Positions 36,141 through 49,424 of a DNA stretch of 64,000 nucleotides are shown one piece after another (positions within the stretch are counted from its first letter, which is position 1; the number at the start of each line of letters is the position of its first letter). Location of the stretch: NCBI RefSeq assembly GCF_005239225.2, contig NC_133301.1, positions 11,408,318 through 11,472,317 on the forward strand, read 5' to 3'. Origin of the DNA: Populus alba (Eukaryota > Streptophyta > Magnoliopsida > Malpighiales > Salicaceae). The position numbers and the translations under genes were made by a program. The notes under the pieces were generated by a model, which was not told where the DNA came from, made no database searches, and saw only the letters and a program-made list of their open reading frames with translations.

Positions 36141-38689
36141 TTTCCCGACCCCAATTTAGAATGCAAAGTAAAACAGGGGCTACAACTTTAAATTGAAGTT
36201 GGAAACAAAAACAATAAAATAAAATAAAATACTTGCCATTAGATCAAGGGGTCTCAAATGTGGTTAGCTTTTGGGGTCAAAGGAGGACCAAATATCATTA
36301 AATGCAATTCCCAAAATCAGATAAGATCACAGGCTTACTAGATTTCGTTATTTTATTTTGTTTTTGTTTTTTTTTTAAGATTTCAAATGTAAAGTCATTT
36401 TGCATATTACTCTCTAGTAACTTCATTGAAATCAAATCCCACTACTACCAATTAGAGCGAGAGGAATTATATTTGATTAATGAAGGACTCCTCTTATTAC
36501 ATAATCTATAGTTCAGCCATTGAACCAAATAAATAAAATAAAATATAGAGTCAAATCGAACCCTACAAGGAAAACAAGACCTCAAATATAATCCATCAAT
36601 TATTAGATTAATCTCAGTTTTATCCCAAACAATTCTGGTATTAATTTTATATCTAGCAATTTAGATTTTTCTATTGAGGTATTTTTAAAATTAATTAACA
36701 TAAACCAATAAGAAATTGCAAAAAAATAATTCGGAGCAAAATTGATTCTTGATATGTGAAGCCATCAATCTATATCGAGATTCACGTTTCTAAGCATCTA
36801 TATGATTTTATATTTCTTTTAAAATGGAGAATTCAACATCTTAATTATGATAATACGTACCCAGCTTTGAAAGCAGCTAAAGAAAAAGGGTTTCCTCACG
36901 GAAATTATAAGAGGGATTACCGTGATTAATACCCAATGTTATAGGTTATGTTTTAAAATGTATTTTTTTATAAATATTTTAAAAATTGCTTGTCTGTATA
37001 TGAACAAAACAATGCGTTGCCTGTGAGTTTATGCAGCTTCCTCGACTTTCATTTGGCTGCTGGTGGTCCCCTCCAAATTTGATGTTATGGCAAACTCGTG
37101 AACTTGAGATAAGCTTGAAGAAACTTTTCACTTTCATTTTTTTTTTTTTTTTAAAAATTGTATGATACAATTAAAAAACAAATTAAGCTCACTGTCCTTT
37201 TATCGTGATTCTAGTTTCGAGCCTGTGATGATGGAGTATTTACCCATGCTTGTGATTATATATTGCTAAAATATAAATTTATCAATATTCCATCTCCACC
37301 TTTATAACTTCAAATTTTTTCAGAATTGTTTTATAATAGTTTGCTGAACGTTCCAATGCAATGAATTATTTACCTTTTGAAGCTGTTTTCTTAGTTTCCA
37401 AGTATTTTCTCTAAAATGTCATGAAATGAGGATTCAAATTGGAAAAAAAATATAATACAATACAATATATATATATATATATATATATATGTAAAAAAAA
37501 ATGTAAGCATCAAATGCCCAGTTTTAATTTGAAGTTTTTTCAACTTCCTCACACATGTTCCATTCTAATGTATGTTAGTAGGAATGATAGTAACGCAAGA
37601 GTGTTTCATTTGGATGTGGTTTTGAATTTTATTTTTTTTTTTTGTGGATTTATGTAAAAAATACATGTATTTTTAGTTTTTAAAAATGTAATTTATGCTT
37701 TAAAAGAGTTGTATATTTTAAAAAAAACCACTACACCTCTAAATCAAACACACAATAATTAATTAAATAAGATTTTATTTAGTTTGATCGAGAGTGGATA
37801 TGAAGGCGGATGAGGGTTCATCTCATCCATTAATGATCCACCCTTTATCTAGTTTTTAACCTTTTTTTTTTTATTTTATAAAAGTTATAATTTTATTTTT
37901 AATATAATGTATGATTTTTATCTCATGTTTCAAGAACAACCTTATTCATTAATGATAGAGACATATTCAATGGGAACATAACATAAAGAAAAGAAATTGT
38001 AATATAGTTCAGGTTTGCGATCTAAACCATATCCTTAGCTATAATAACATTTTTTTGAAGTTTCTTTCTATCTTTAGATTTCTTTGTTTCTCTTAATTAA
38101 TCTAAAATGATCTTTGAGCAACAATTTAGCTAGAAAAATCAAGGATGGTTTTAGGGATGGTAAAATCATAGAAGCGCAGAGCTGTCTCTTTTGGAATGGA
38201 CTTGTTTCTCTGTTTTGGGCTTAATGACTTTTATTGTGTTAGCTGCCATGCCAGTTCTTCCTCAACTTGTGCTTTCTAACTGGTGGACTCCGCCAGTTAC
38301 TTGCATTGGATTTACGGCATCCCAGTTCCCAAAGGTACCCCGGGCCTGTCCGATATAATAATAAAAGTTATATTAATTATTTTTTTAAGATCTAAAATAA
38401 TTCTATATGATAAAAAATATGTATATGAAGATTCTAGGCATTTCTTTCTGTGGGGAAAAAAAAAACCATGGCCTGCCGGTTGAATTATGAAAAGCTAGGT
38501 ATTTTCGAGAACAATTATCAAACCCCATCTATCATTCTTTCATGTGCTAAAAGAAAGGTGTCAAAGCTCTTTCACATTCATATAAAACAATGAATGAGAG
38601 GCTCCCTTTTTTTTTTCCCTTTTTTAAATTTTAATTTTCAATTTTTTTACAAATATCTATTTTTATTATCATATTATTAAATAAAAATA

Positions 38690-39480
38690 ATTTAAAAAAA
38701 ATTATTAAACCTAGTGGAGTCTATAATCTCGATCGCGGGTTAAGCTGTAAAATCTAGATCGATCTAAAAAAAGTTGTCTCAATATTAGAAAAATAATATC
38801 ATCTTCAAACTTTTTTAAAGTCAACGTTGTATACCGATTGTTCGGGTTGTCTTTGAACCCACCAAGTCAACCGGTTACGTAGAGTCAACTTCCAAGTGAG
38901 TTAATTATAATTTAGACTAGACAAATCGAAAGATTACAAAGTTGACTTATTGGGCCGACCCCTTTTTTTCTTTTTTTCTTTTTTTTTTAAAATTCATCTT
39001 TATTTTTTTTTCTTTTGATTGTTCTTTATTTTTAATTGGTATTCGTAATTTATTTTGATTGTTTTTTATTTTTTTCAATTTCATTTTTTAATATTTTATT
39101 GATTTTTAATTGGTATTCGTAATTTATTTTGATTTATTTTTCTTAAGATTATTACAATCTTAAATAAATATCATTGTATTTGATTGATGTTTAATTTTTA
39201 CAAGTGTCTATTTTTATTATCATGTAAAAAATAACTTCAAGAAATATTGTTAAACCTAGTAGAGTTTATGATTCGAGTCACGGGTTTGCCCTATTAAGTC
39301 ATAAAGTCCAGGTCAATCCAATATGTCATCGTCTTAATATTTAAAAAAATATTTTTTATGTTTTTAATAAAAAACAAATTATATTTTTTATCAATCATTC
39401 AGATTATTTTAAGACCTGCCAAATTAACTAAGTTATGTCAAAATAACTTTCATGTAAATTAAATTTGAACTCAAGCTAAA
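38690..39480. repeat. Two degenerate copies of a dispersed repeat in direct orientation
   Basis: 'ttattaaacctagtggagtc' (38,702) and 'ttgttaaacctagtagagtt' (39,246) each lead into 'gggtt...cta(a/t)...aa(g)tc(c)agg/atcgatc', then 'tcaatatta' or 'cttaatatt'. Further on, 'gattgttcgggttgtcttt' corresponds to 'atcattcagattattttaa'. The family also occurs inside the CASP-like gene intron. Confidence 0.55.
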
Positions 39481-40121
39481 ATTGACAACTAGGTTTTGTT
39501 TTAGTCCAAATATTTTCTTTTCATATATATATATTTTTTTTAATCTGATACATAACATAACATAACATAATATAACGAAAATGAGTCAACTAGTAATGAC
39601 TCTAGTTCGAGTTAGATTTGTCGTTGGATTCCAATCTACCCCGTCAAGATTTGGACTTGCTCCAGTCCATCGAACCAGGTCAAAATTTGACTTCTACTAT
39701 GTGTGCATGCCGAAGCATGAATAAAACTGTTGAAATCACCGGGGACATGATTCAGCTGGTTAAAAACTTAAAATCTAGATTTGCTTGCGCTCCAAAAGGT
39801 TTAAATTTCATGTTTATATATCTTCGATTTACATGAATTTTTCATATCTGAAGTCAAACTAAAATTACCTTCTTATAACAAAACAGAAAAAGAAAGAAGA
39901 AATTAAAATGAACCTCTAAGATTTACTGTTCACTGATATTAATTTTAACACCCATAGCATCTTAGTTATGAAAGAGCGTAATCAGTAACTACTACATGCG
40001 AAGAGCGGTATATATTTTATTTATATACATCATACCCTGTCCTGTAAACAATATTGTCTAATCTGGAAAACTGGAAATTCCATGGAAGAACAACGCTGTA
40101 CGTGAGCAAGCTATACTCCCC

Positions 40122-41203
40122 CTACTTCTTGGTGGCATTGCATTCAAGAGGGAGGCCCTGAGGGAATCGCTTAGTGTCTGTACAGTAATTGTAAACCATA
40201 TAATTCTCCTGCACCCATTTCAGCTGTTTTTGACCTGTAGAATCCAGCTCTTGAGAGTACCACCGGTTATTAGTTGAGTTATTGCAAGAAGAGACTCCAT
40301 TAGACCCAATACAAGCTTGGGCATTGAAGTTTCTGTATGAAACGGTAAAGGGAGCTTGAGTCCAGTCTGTCTTCACAAGGCCCCCTCTTGTAGCCCAGTC
40401 ATCCGCATTCCATATGCTTGCATACATCCTCATTGATTGCCTTTTGGGGTATGGGACTCCAATTGATTCCATGTTTTTGAATTCCCTTATTGGTCTCCCG
40501 TCGACATAGAATCTAGATGGACAGAAATAGAAGTTAATTAATATTTCGAGTACTGGAAAAGGGGAAGAAGAAGAAGAAGCTTTGTGAAATGTTGTGTGTA
40601 CATTAATATGTGCTTACACAATGTGTCTTGGATTCCAGAGGACTGAATAGGTATGAAAATCAGCTGTTGGATCAAACCAGAGGTAGAATTGTTGCTCTCT
40701 GTCACCTTTTCCTTGAGTGTACACATTAGTATGGACTAAGTAAGGATCACCACTCAAATTGCCCAAAAACTCGAAGTCAATCTCATCCCATGCTGACCCT
40801 TGTGAGTGTAGCTGCTTCATGCAAATACTAAGAATTAGGCTTCATCTATTTGTAATCTGGGAAAAAGAACAAAAGCAAAAGGAACTGGAGAATGGGCTTA
40901 ATTAGGACTTACATAGAAAGTAGTGACAGTGCCAGCAGAGTTGCCAGGGACAAGCTTGAGTTGGATATCAAACTTGCCAAAGAAATACTCATTCTTGGAT
41001 TGGAACCCTGAGCCAGACGCTCTGTCAAGGGAAAGTGTAAGAAGATAGCCATTGTTGAGTATTTTAGCTCGTCCGTCTCCCCATATGATATCAACATCTT
41101 GGTAAAAGGAACCAGCGTCAACCAACACCAAATCAGAACCAACCAAAAGAGAGATCATCAGCAGCAGTAGTAAAGGGTTTGGCTCAGAAGGGTAGGCAGC
41201 CAT
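40122..41203 (-). CDS. Xyloglucan endotransglucosylase/hydrolase, second of three (XTH-B), three exons, 291 aa
   Basis: Same GH16 wall enzyme family as its neighbour. Exons: 41,203-40,913; 40,811-40,618; 40,512-40,122, with intron positions and phases identical to the other two copies and the same 194-nt middle exon. An N-terminal signal ([20 protein letters not shown]) precedes [20 protein letters not shown]. The catalytic motif is canonical, [10 protein letters not shown], followed by NLS for N-glycosylation. The C-terminal XET domain has [52 protein letters not shown] and ends LECNATKK. The ATG at 41,203 is the first in frame after non-ATG codons. A 'TATAAAT' lies about 113 bases upstream. 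Intact. Confidence 0.94.
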
Positions 41204-41315
41204 GAACTTATAATAAAGCTTGATGGTTTTCAAATATGAAGTATTGCAGCAAGCTCTTGACTCTTTACTTGTTTTGTTTGATTTTGACCTGCTAAAATGT
41301 TACAATTCTGTGACA

Positions 41316-41322
41316 ATTTATA
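41316..41322 (-). promoter_or_regulatory. TATA box of XTH-B
   Basis: TATAAAT on the minus strand, 113 bases before the start codon, in otherwise ordinary sequence. Confidence 0.55.
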
Positions 41323-41937
41323 GGGAGTCTGGATGGTGGCGAATTAGAATGTTCCTTTCAACTGTGGAGCACTTCAAGTTGGGTGGTGTAATGATATGAG
41401 AAGTAAACAGCTGGATGCCATGAACAAGGCACAATGATATGGGATTCCTGACCACAAACTTAGCCAGGCCAATTACATGCTGCAGTTTCTGGAGGCCATT
41501 TTTTTTTTTTTTGTAAATTATTCATGCCTAGTTTAAAACAAGGATTCATATGCTTTTCTTTTGATAATATTAGAACTTATTTTATTTTATTTTATGTTTT
41601 CACTGGGCTTAAAAAGTTGTGTTGCTTGTCTATAGCATTAATTTAACAAAACCGCCAAAACCACTATAGCCCCCCAATGAACATTTCAATATTCGTTGGT
41701 GAAAGTGAGTCACCTCCGAGGTTGTCTACCAACCCCAGCATACTTTTAAATTATACAGCTGGGATTAAAAAAAAACCAAAAAATGTCTTAGCAACATAGT
41801 GATCAACAAGGGTGGAGACTAAATTATAATTTTTCAAACATAATGTACTAAGTTATAATACCATTCAAAACACAGGGACTAAATAAAAAGAATCAACGCA
41901 ATCTCAAAGTCAAAGCCGTGTTGACTGTTTGAAACCA

Positions 41938-42039
41938 CTAATATCTAGTAGCATCCTCCGAGCACTCAGTGGAAGGATTGGCTATAGTGATCTTACCACG
42001 TCCCCAGTAGCCACCTTTGGGAGCAATGATAACATCCAT
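41938..42039 (-). other. 33-codon unassigned ORF upstream of XTH-B
   Basis: Starts ATG GAT GTT and ends TAG. The product begins MDVIIAPKGGYWGRGKITIA and then has an acidic, Cys-containing end (ECSED). Its composition is not AT-biased like the flanks, which suggests a gene fragment. I recognise no family, and a splice acceptor or donor could extend it. Low support. Confidence 0.25.
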
Positions 42040-42784
42040 TGAACTATTTAATTTTAAAGGATATAATTTAATTTATTAAATTTTATATTTATTTTTTAAA
42101 AATTATTTATTTGAATTTTATAAATTTTAAAATCAGATTCATTAAAGATTTATATAATTATTAACTTTAGAACTCGTAGAATTAGTTGAAATATATGCAA
42201 ATTGATTTGAATATCTATATTAATAAAATAAAAAATCAAATTAGGCATCTGCTCTGGATAATGTAAGTGAAAAAAAGAAAATAACACGGAATAAACAATT
42301 TAACTCCATTGTATCATTACATTTCCCAGGTTTTCAATTTAACAAAAAAACATAAAATTGAAATATCAAATAAAATCAAACTTATTATTATGCATTTGGG
42401 CTTGTCATCAAGTTGCGCCAAGCGATACTGCTTCGTCAGGATGGCTCTAGAATCATCCTTTTCTTATATTAAAAAATAAAGCTGGACATTAGCAACAGAG
42501 AACTAATATATGACAAAATTGAGAGTCAATGTAATATAAGAGAAAAATGTGAGAATGAGTTTTTGTGGAGGTAAGCTTGTTTTTTTTCTACATTAAGTTA
42601 AGATATTTATAGATTTTAATTATGCCAGTTAATCTCAAACATAGAGTATTGTTATAATTTATTGATAAAAAATATTGATATTTACTGTCCATTGAAAAGC
42701 TCCATAATATTAATGGTGGTTGGAAGGTTAGTAAATATCAGTGACATGTTAATAAGAAATAACTATTAATCAAAAAAAGAAATA

Positions 42785-43015
42785 ATTAATTTTAGAGTCT
42801 GTTTATTTTTGCGTTTCAAAAGCGTTTTTAAACAAATTTAAATTTTTTTTATTTTTTTATTAACTTCAAATTAATATGTTTTTAGTGTTTTCAAATCATT
42901 TTGATGTGCTGATGTCAAAAATAATTTTTAAAAAATCAAAAAACATCATTAACATACATTTTAACATGAAGAATTATTTAAAAAGCAACCGCAATTACAC
43001 TGCCAATTAACAAGC
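42785..43015 (+). repeat. MITE-like dispersed repeat, best preserved forward copy
   Basis: It starts near 'gtctgtttatttttgcgttt', has 'ttcaaatcattttgatgtgc' (identical to 2,867-2,886), 'tgtcaaaaataatttttaaa', and ends 'aaaaagcaaccgcaattaca'. Confidence 0.65.
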
Positions 43016-44081
43016 TCTTAATAGGCCATGAAGCATATTTATATTGCGAATTATTGGCTAGAAATATAATGGAAAGCATGTATAAAACTATATATTTACA
43101 AAATATTTATGGCTAGCATTCGTAGGCACATGCAAGTCATTTATGGCTAGTTTTTTTTTTAAGAAAAAAAAATTGCACCATCACCAGGCCTGATCACCCG
43201 ATTAATATGAGGTTAAAACTTCTTAGACTGTAGGATGAGACCTGTAACTTGATGAATTCATCCATAGTTGTTTATTGAGTTTTTTTTTGTTTGGTAAATA
43301 CTTCTACATTCTCATATTACAATGTATCTCTTTGATTAAAAAAAAAAAACTTTCCTTTCTTATTCATGTATTTTTTTATTTTGAAAAAAAATATTTTTAT
43401 AAATATCATAAGCATTATTTTTTAAATAAAAACTTATCTGATAAAAAAACGAGAAGAGGGCAGATAGAACGAGGGGAAACGCGTAATGTTAATCATTTAG
43501 GGTCCAACCAACTTAGATGATGACTGTACTCTCTTACAAGACGGGGAGCTGCTCTCCTTGCAGTTTAATATTTTAAACATGGTTTTAAGACATTGAAAAA
43601 TGATATAAATTAAGTATGCTCTTTTATAAAGATAAGAGAATTATTTTCATCTATATTTATAGTTATTAATTGGGACCTATTTCAACTCATAATCTCACCA
43701 AATTGGTTTGATATATATATTTATTTGGAGTTATCTTATCTTCTTTAAGGACATGGATATGAATTCCTCATAATCATCAAGCTTTAGATCGAGGACCTTA
43801 AAAATAAAACAAGAGAATATAAATCAAACTAAGCCAGATGAACACAAAAAATTTGTCCAAAATATTCAACTTTGATTAATAAGAGGAAAAAAACGCATAA
43901 AAATATAATTGACGACGTGCCCAAAAAGAAAATCCCTAAACTAGGGAATTCTACTACATAATTATCATATGCATAGCATGAAGGCGGTTAATGGTGATCA
44001 TTACGATCATCGGAGGACGTCGAGGGGGGAACAGTATTATCCAAGCCAAACAAATCATCGTCGTTTTCGCCGAAATCGTTA
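43016..44081. other. Intergenic DNA downstream of the NAC gene
   Basis: AT-rich; nothing coding except the acidic open frame at 43,988-44,081 that overlaps the end of the NAC gene in a shifted frame (see findings). The ORF at 43,275-43,520 is low-complexity. Confidence 0.5.
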
Positions 44082-46104
44082 TTACCTCCCATCGCCGAAC
44101 TGAAAAGAACCGATCTCATAATCCAAAATTGTCCTCTGAACATAACCAGAACTTTGGCCAAGCTCAAGGTTAGTAGTTTGAGGAATACCAGGAAAAGCAT
44201 TATCTTGAGAGACTCTTGCCAGCCCAATTTGAGAATTATGAGGATATGCAGAGGCAAAATTACCATACCCATGAAGATAACCCATCTGACTTACAGGATT
44301 ATAATTTCCAGTCACTGTAGGAACGCTAGTAATCGCGTGATCTTGAGAGACTCCTGCCACCAGCCCATTTTGAGAATTCTGAGGATGTGCAGAAGCAGAA
44401 TTACCATGGCTATCAAGATATCTCATCTGACTTCCAGGATTAAAATTTCCAGTCACAGGGTTCCTAATATAAACCGGATGATTTTGAGAGACTCCTGCCA
44501 CCAGCCCATTTTGAGAATTCTGAGGAAATGCAGAAACAGAATTACCATATGATGTATCAAGATATCCCAACTGACTTCCAGGATTATGATATCCAGATGT
44601 ACTAGGAACCACAACTTGTTGTGGCTCCAGATTTCCATTATTTTCCCATGGTTGATCTTCAATTTCATCATCTTGTAGTCCATTGATACGATTTCTAGGA
44701 GAGTTATCTTTCCCGTTATGAATTCTGCATAACACCCATTCATCAAGCTGCATATAACACGAGGCAACAGCATTGAACATTAGGGAAAGAAAGAGAGATA
44801 TTAGACTGTAAAATACGGAACGTTAAGTTGTCACTAAGCACATTTAGGTCGTTGAATTTGATTAAAAAAATAAAAACAAAAGCGCCATAAGTTGAAAGCT
44901 TCAAAGTGAAGAGATTGATTTCGGTATAAAAATAATCAGAAAAGGGGGGAAAATAAACTCACCCTCATACCATCATTTGTCCGTTTTGGTGCTCCATCAG
45001 AATTGCTTGCTCTATATTCATGCATAATCCAATTGGTTTTGTCACCGCCTGGAGCTTTCCCTCTATGGAAGACCAAGGTCTTCTTGCTTCCAATAACTCG
45101 ATTGGCGCTTGTAACATCGATATCAGCTCCAGTAGCCTTCCAATATCCATCGCCTGCGGCTCGGTTTGGTCGATCCCCATTTGGATACTTCCTATCTCTT
45201 GGTGTTAAGAAGTACCATTCCTTATCTCCATATGGTTCGTAGTTTTCTATTTGTAAATCAACAAACAAAACTTTTCCTTTAAATTACTGTATAACTAGTA
45301 GAATCGCACGCATCATCAAAAAGCTTGCAAGAATATCATTTTTCTTATCAATATTCATGAAGTTTTAGAGGAAAAGAAACTAATTAGCATGAGATATCTT
45401 CAGTTTCATAATCCACCACCCAAATTCAACATTGTCAGATAATTGCTGCATCCAAGTCATGGACACGTAAAAAAAAGGGAATTTTTAGATACTTACAAGG
45501 CCATGGAATAATCACACTGCTGTTCATTCAATGATGATATCGATTATAAGAGACAGGAGTACTCATGATCTTTCCAAGAAGGGTTTACGAAAGTAGATTT
45601 CTTATTAAACAGGTAAACACAGAGCGGATAACCAGCTGCTGTTAACAGGAAACCTAAGGGTACAGGTTAGACATTAAACACAGAGCTTCAAAATTATGAT
45701 TTTATCCTAAAATTACTCTGCAAAAAGCAGCTTGGAAAGAGCAAATAATCTCACAAACAACACTAAATAATATAAAGTAAAGAATGGAAGAAATCATTAA
45801 AGAAGAAATAGAAAAGGGGAAAAAAAAAAGGGAGAGCTGTTCAACCTGCAAGAGTCTCCGGGCTATATTTGTATAACGTAACTTCGTGGATACCATTGCG
45901 TGGCAATGGTCTGTCCCGGATCTTGCAGAGCAGGTAACACGAGATAAGTTCTTGATCTCTAGGCTTGAACCTGTAACCAGGAGGGTACTGATCTCCCTGA
46001 GCAAGCCCAGGATTGACACCAAGCTGAGCATGAGACGGGTAAGTAATGCTACTGTTGTTAACAGGATTTGTTAAACCAGCCCCTGATCTCCTTTGGTCCT
46101 CCAT
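44082..46104 (-). CDS. NAC-domain transcription factor with a repeated C-terminal region, three exons, 402 aa
   Basis: A plant-specific nuclear DNA-binding regulator. Exons: 46,104-45,846; 45,246-44,963; 44,747-44,082; GT/AG ends and continuous phase. The NAC domain starts after an N-terminal extension of about 40 residues: subdomain [40 protein letters not shown] and [20 protein letters not shown], then [35 protein letters not shown] and [21 protein letters not shown]. The C-terminal half contains about three 45-residue repeats (units include NPGSQ(L/M)xYLD, GNS(V/A)SA and [14 protein letters not shown]), likely an activation region. The usual 'PW' of subdomain B is missing (YSPETLA). The ATG at 46,104 is the first ATG of the frame. 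Which NAC clade it belongs to I cannot tell. No transmembrane tail is seen. Confidence 0.9.
44190..44610 (-). repeat. Three tandem ~135-140-bp coding repeats in the NAC gene
   Basis: On the plus strand the block 'cttgagagactc(t/c)tgcca...gccca(a/t)ttt' followed by 'gagaatt(a/c)tgagga', 'gaattacca', 'ctgactt(a/c)caggatta' and 'ttccagtcac' recurs at about 44,202, 44,340 and 44,481. All are in frame, so they add repeats to the protein. Confidence 0.85.
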
Positions 46105-46199
46105 GATCGACACTAAGGCTAGGAAAAGAAATATACCCAGCTTTCAAGGAAAAGTAGGGTTAGGAAAACGGGTAGACAAACTTAGATATATATAGACAC

Positions 46200-46454
46200 A
46201 TGTACAGGTGTTGTCTCTACAAAACAGCTGTTCTAATATCAGCAGGAAACAAACTCTTTCAGAATCAGCTATATTCTCTCTACAAAATTGAATTTCCACA
46301 GTTTAGTAACCAAATTCCTTATAATTGTTCTAAGTAATTAATATGGCTGTTATCCAACTTTCTTCGGATAAATCAGAGATAACATTACTGAACAGGAGCA
46401 AACGAGGAATACGGATTGGCCAAACAGCACTAGTTGACTCCGATACAAAGACAA

Positions 46455-46493
<39 letters not shown>

Positions 46494-49424
46494 GTTTGTT
46501 TTCAAGAACTGATCTATAAAAAAAAAATACAAGATAATTAACAGAACTCCGAAATAAAATTGTTAAAATATCAGTTATTTTTTATTACAGTATTTTTAAA
46601 GGCTAACAAAACTCTAACTAAAATAAATCCATGGTCTTAAAAATGACTAAATCTCAGCTGTCCAAATTACTGTATAGTATTACATAAATAAACTAGATAG
46701 AAAAAGGAACATCATCTAAATAAAATATTAGATAATAAACTATTTCAAAAAACACTAAATTATATGAAACTTGCTGCAGTCATAGCTACTGCATCATTCT
46801 TTGCAAGTTGAAAGAAACTTGTCCCCTTATTGAAACTACTCTTGTCATGTTCTTTTAGATGTTCAATCAAGACCTTTCAATTATTTTTTATCATATTTAT
46901 AAAAAATTTAGATACCAGCTTTATTTTTTTAATGTAAAATTTCACTTAAAAAACATTAATAAGCAACATGTGTTAAATTTATATAATCATTGAATAAATC
47001 TATCTATGTGATAATAGCAAACATATGATCAAAAAGATCAACATAGCCTAAATTAATAAAAAAAATTCTCGAGCAATGTTCACTTTGTATTCGACCTCTA
47101 GCTTGTCAATAAAAATATCATTGTTTACATCATCATTACCATTCCTATCATTGTTTATATCATAACTAAATAGACAATCTGTGCTACGTTGCGAACTGAA
47201 TCAAATTTTTTCTAATATAAAAAAAAAACTAGGACAACTATAATTTAAACAAATATATGTTAACTTTACTAATTAACATGTGACTCGAGATATAAAACCA
47301 AAGTAAACCATATAAAGAAAAATAAATAAATTGCTAAGCTCAAGGCTTAATAATTGAATACCAAAGGATTGAAAAAAAAAACAATTTAAAAAAATATGAC
47401 ATTGAAGAAGAAAACTCAAGTCAACCTGATCTACTTCATTAACCCATTACTCATGATATAAGATTGATAAAAAAAAAATTCAAAAGAAAGACCTAATAAA
47501 AAAAAAAAAAAGATCACGGTTCAATAAAAAAAAAATCAAGTTATTCCAGGTTAACTTTAGTTACTTGCTCTTGGGATAACTTAGTAGAAAAAAATCCTAA
47601 AAATAATGAAGTTCAAGAGCCAATAATTTAATGTCAAGTGATAAAAAAAAATCAATATTAAAAAGAATGGGGGAAAGAAACTCATGTTATCCCCGATCAT
47701 CCATAACATAAGGTCTAGGTAAAAAAAAAAAAAATTAAAACAAAGAATAAAAAAAAAAAAACTTACATAAAAAAATATTGAAAGTACAAACAGATCACCC
47801 TGGAACTAGCATTTCAAATATTAAACATCTATTATTTCAAACACCCTTGAATAGAATTCCCATCAAATGCAATTTATAGCAGGAGCTAAAAAAAGTTCCA
47901 TGAAAGGACAAACAGAGCACCCTGGAATTAGCATTTCAAACAAAAAAAAAAAAACCATAGGAAACAAATTCCATGTAAGGTTTGAATCTAAATGCATTCT
48001 ATCTATTGTTCAATTCAGAACTCAGCAATATTCAATGATTTAATTACCATACGCTGCTTGGGCCCAGCCCAAACGGCAACACCCCGCCTGTCCCCTTCCA
48101 CTGTTTTCGACACCCTATCCGATACACGGACTGGACTAGAGGAGTCAGGAGCCAGAAAAGTGAAGTCGCCCACCGCCACCACACACATACTTTAATGCTT
48201 TTTATTTACAGATTTATACAAAATATCAACTTTTATTCGGGTTCAGCGACATTTTTCTTTTTTTAGTGTTAAAATTAGAGTTTTTAAAATTAATACTCTA
48301 TCATGGATTTTTTTTCAAATTATCAGATTTTAATTAGATCATCCAAATTAATCCTAATTTTTTTTATAAATTAAAATAATATCATTTTAATTTTTTTTAA
48401 AATAATCAACGGGTTAAAATTAAAATTGTAATCAAATCTTATAAGATTAATCTATTTACTCAAGTTTTTAACTTTTCTTATTTATTTTAAACTCGCAACC
48501 TAAAAGCAACATGGTTCTAAATTAATTTATTAGGGTGGGATCAAATTTTAAAACTACGGTGAAAATGCATCATTTTCTATGCAAATTCGATAAAAAAAAA
48601 TTTTACTGACATGTAACTAACATTCCCCGGCTTCTCTTTTCACAATCGATATTTTTTTAATAATTTTTTCTCATTTTTCATCTTACATTGCAAGGCTCAA
48701 TTTTCTTTGACGCTATACTTATTCTCAGGTTTTCTTCTACATTATTTATCCCTTCAAATTATTTTTAATATCAAAACATAAAAATCATCTAAAAATATAA
48801 AATATTTAAATTTTTATAAAACATGATCAAACAGTATATAAAAAAAAGAGAGTTTAATATTCTCAGCCTAATTTTATTTTTTTATTTAAGTCTTAATGCT
48901 CTAAAATAAAGTTACATTTCATTAAATTGATCCAAGCTTTAAAACCTTAGGGAAAAAAAAAATCTTGAGCCTCTTGCATTTCACTGTATAGTCTAATTTG
49001 AAACAATGAAATTTTATTTTTTGGTCATGAAGCGTTTTTTTTTTTTTTTTCATTCTTTTATGTTTGGCATACGCGTGCTTCGCTTTAATTTGGTGAATGA
49101 AAGAACAAATGGAATGTTTGACACCACTACCGACAAACGTGTTGGATTCACTTTTTATATATTTAATTTATGCAAATATGGGTCCGGTGTGGAGCCCTGT
49201 ACTGTTTGTGACGCTGGATCTAATGGAAAAGCGCACCTATCCGTCGGTGCCGGAGGCCAAAACGCGTGCCATGATTCGTTGGCTGGCTCGTCGATGTAAG
49301 TGAAATGTTAAGTCTTTTTCTACAGCGAATTTCTTACACTTGTCCAGCCCCCAAACACCCTGTCCACAGCTAAGCTGAGCGTTCGAAACTTCGCCTGCCT
49401 TTCTTGTACTTCCATTTCCTCAAG
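46200..49424. other. Intergenic DNA between the NAC gene and XTH-C
   Basis: (AT)n at 46,458-46,491. 47,380-47,760 is a poly-A-interrupted stretch with recurring 'tcaa(g)t(t/c)...ggttaac' or 'acccatta' style words, probably a decayed dispersed repeat. A short GC-richer island lies at 48,050-48,180. No gene is supported; the ORFs at 47,992-48,195 and 49,006-49,299 have no recognisable product. Confidence 0.55.
47786..47940. repeat. 33-bp direct repeat, two copies 122 bases apart
   Basis: 'acaaacaga(t/g)caccctgg' followed by 'aa(c/t)tagcatttcaaa' at 47,786-47,818 and 47,908-47,940, with two mismatches. Confidence 0.8.

Larger units (their letters stand above)
35200..40121. other. AT-rich intergenic DNA between XTH-A and XTH-B
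   Basis: Contains a MITE-like copy (35,975-36,140), an (AT)n tract (37,464-37,491), C/T-rich poly-pyrimidine runs near 38,960-39,010 and two members of the 'aaacctag(t)(g/a)gag' repeat family (38,690-38,940 and 39,235-39,480). A related degenerate stretch lies at 39,590-39,790. ORFs here have no recognisable product. 38,160-38,350 is locally richer in GC but shows no coding signature I can name. Confidence 0.6.

Noticed and set aside
44154..44552. Plus-strand 132-codon ORF over the NAC exon 3
   Set aside because: It is the antisense shadow of the in-frame NAC repeats, with an Arg/Ile-rich product.
49006..49299. 97-codon ORF upstream of XTH-C
   Set aside because: It lies in the promoter region, begins in a poly-T run and has no conserved motif.
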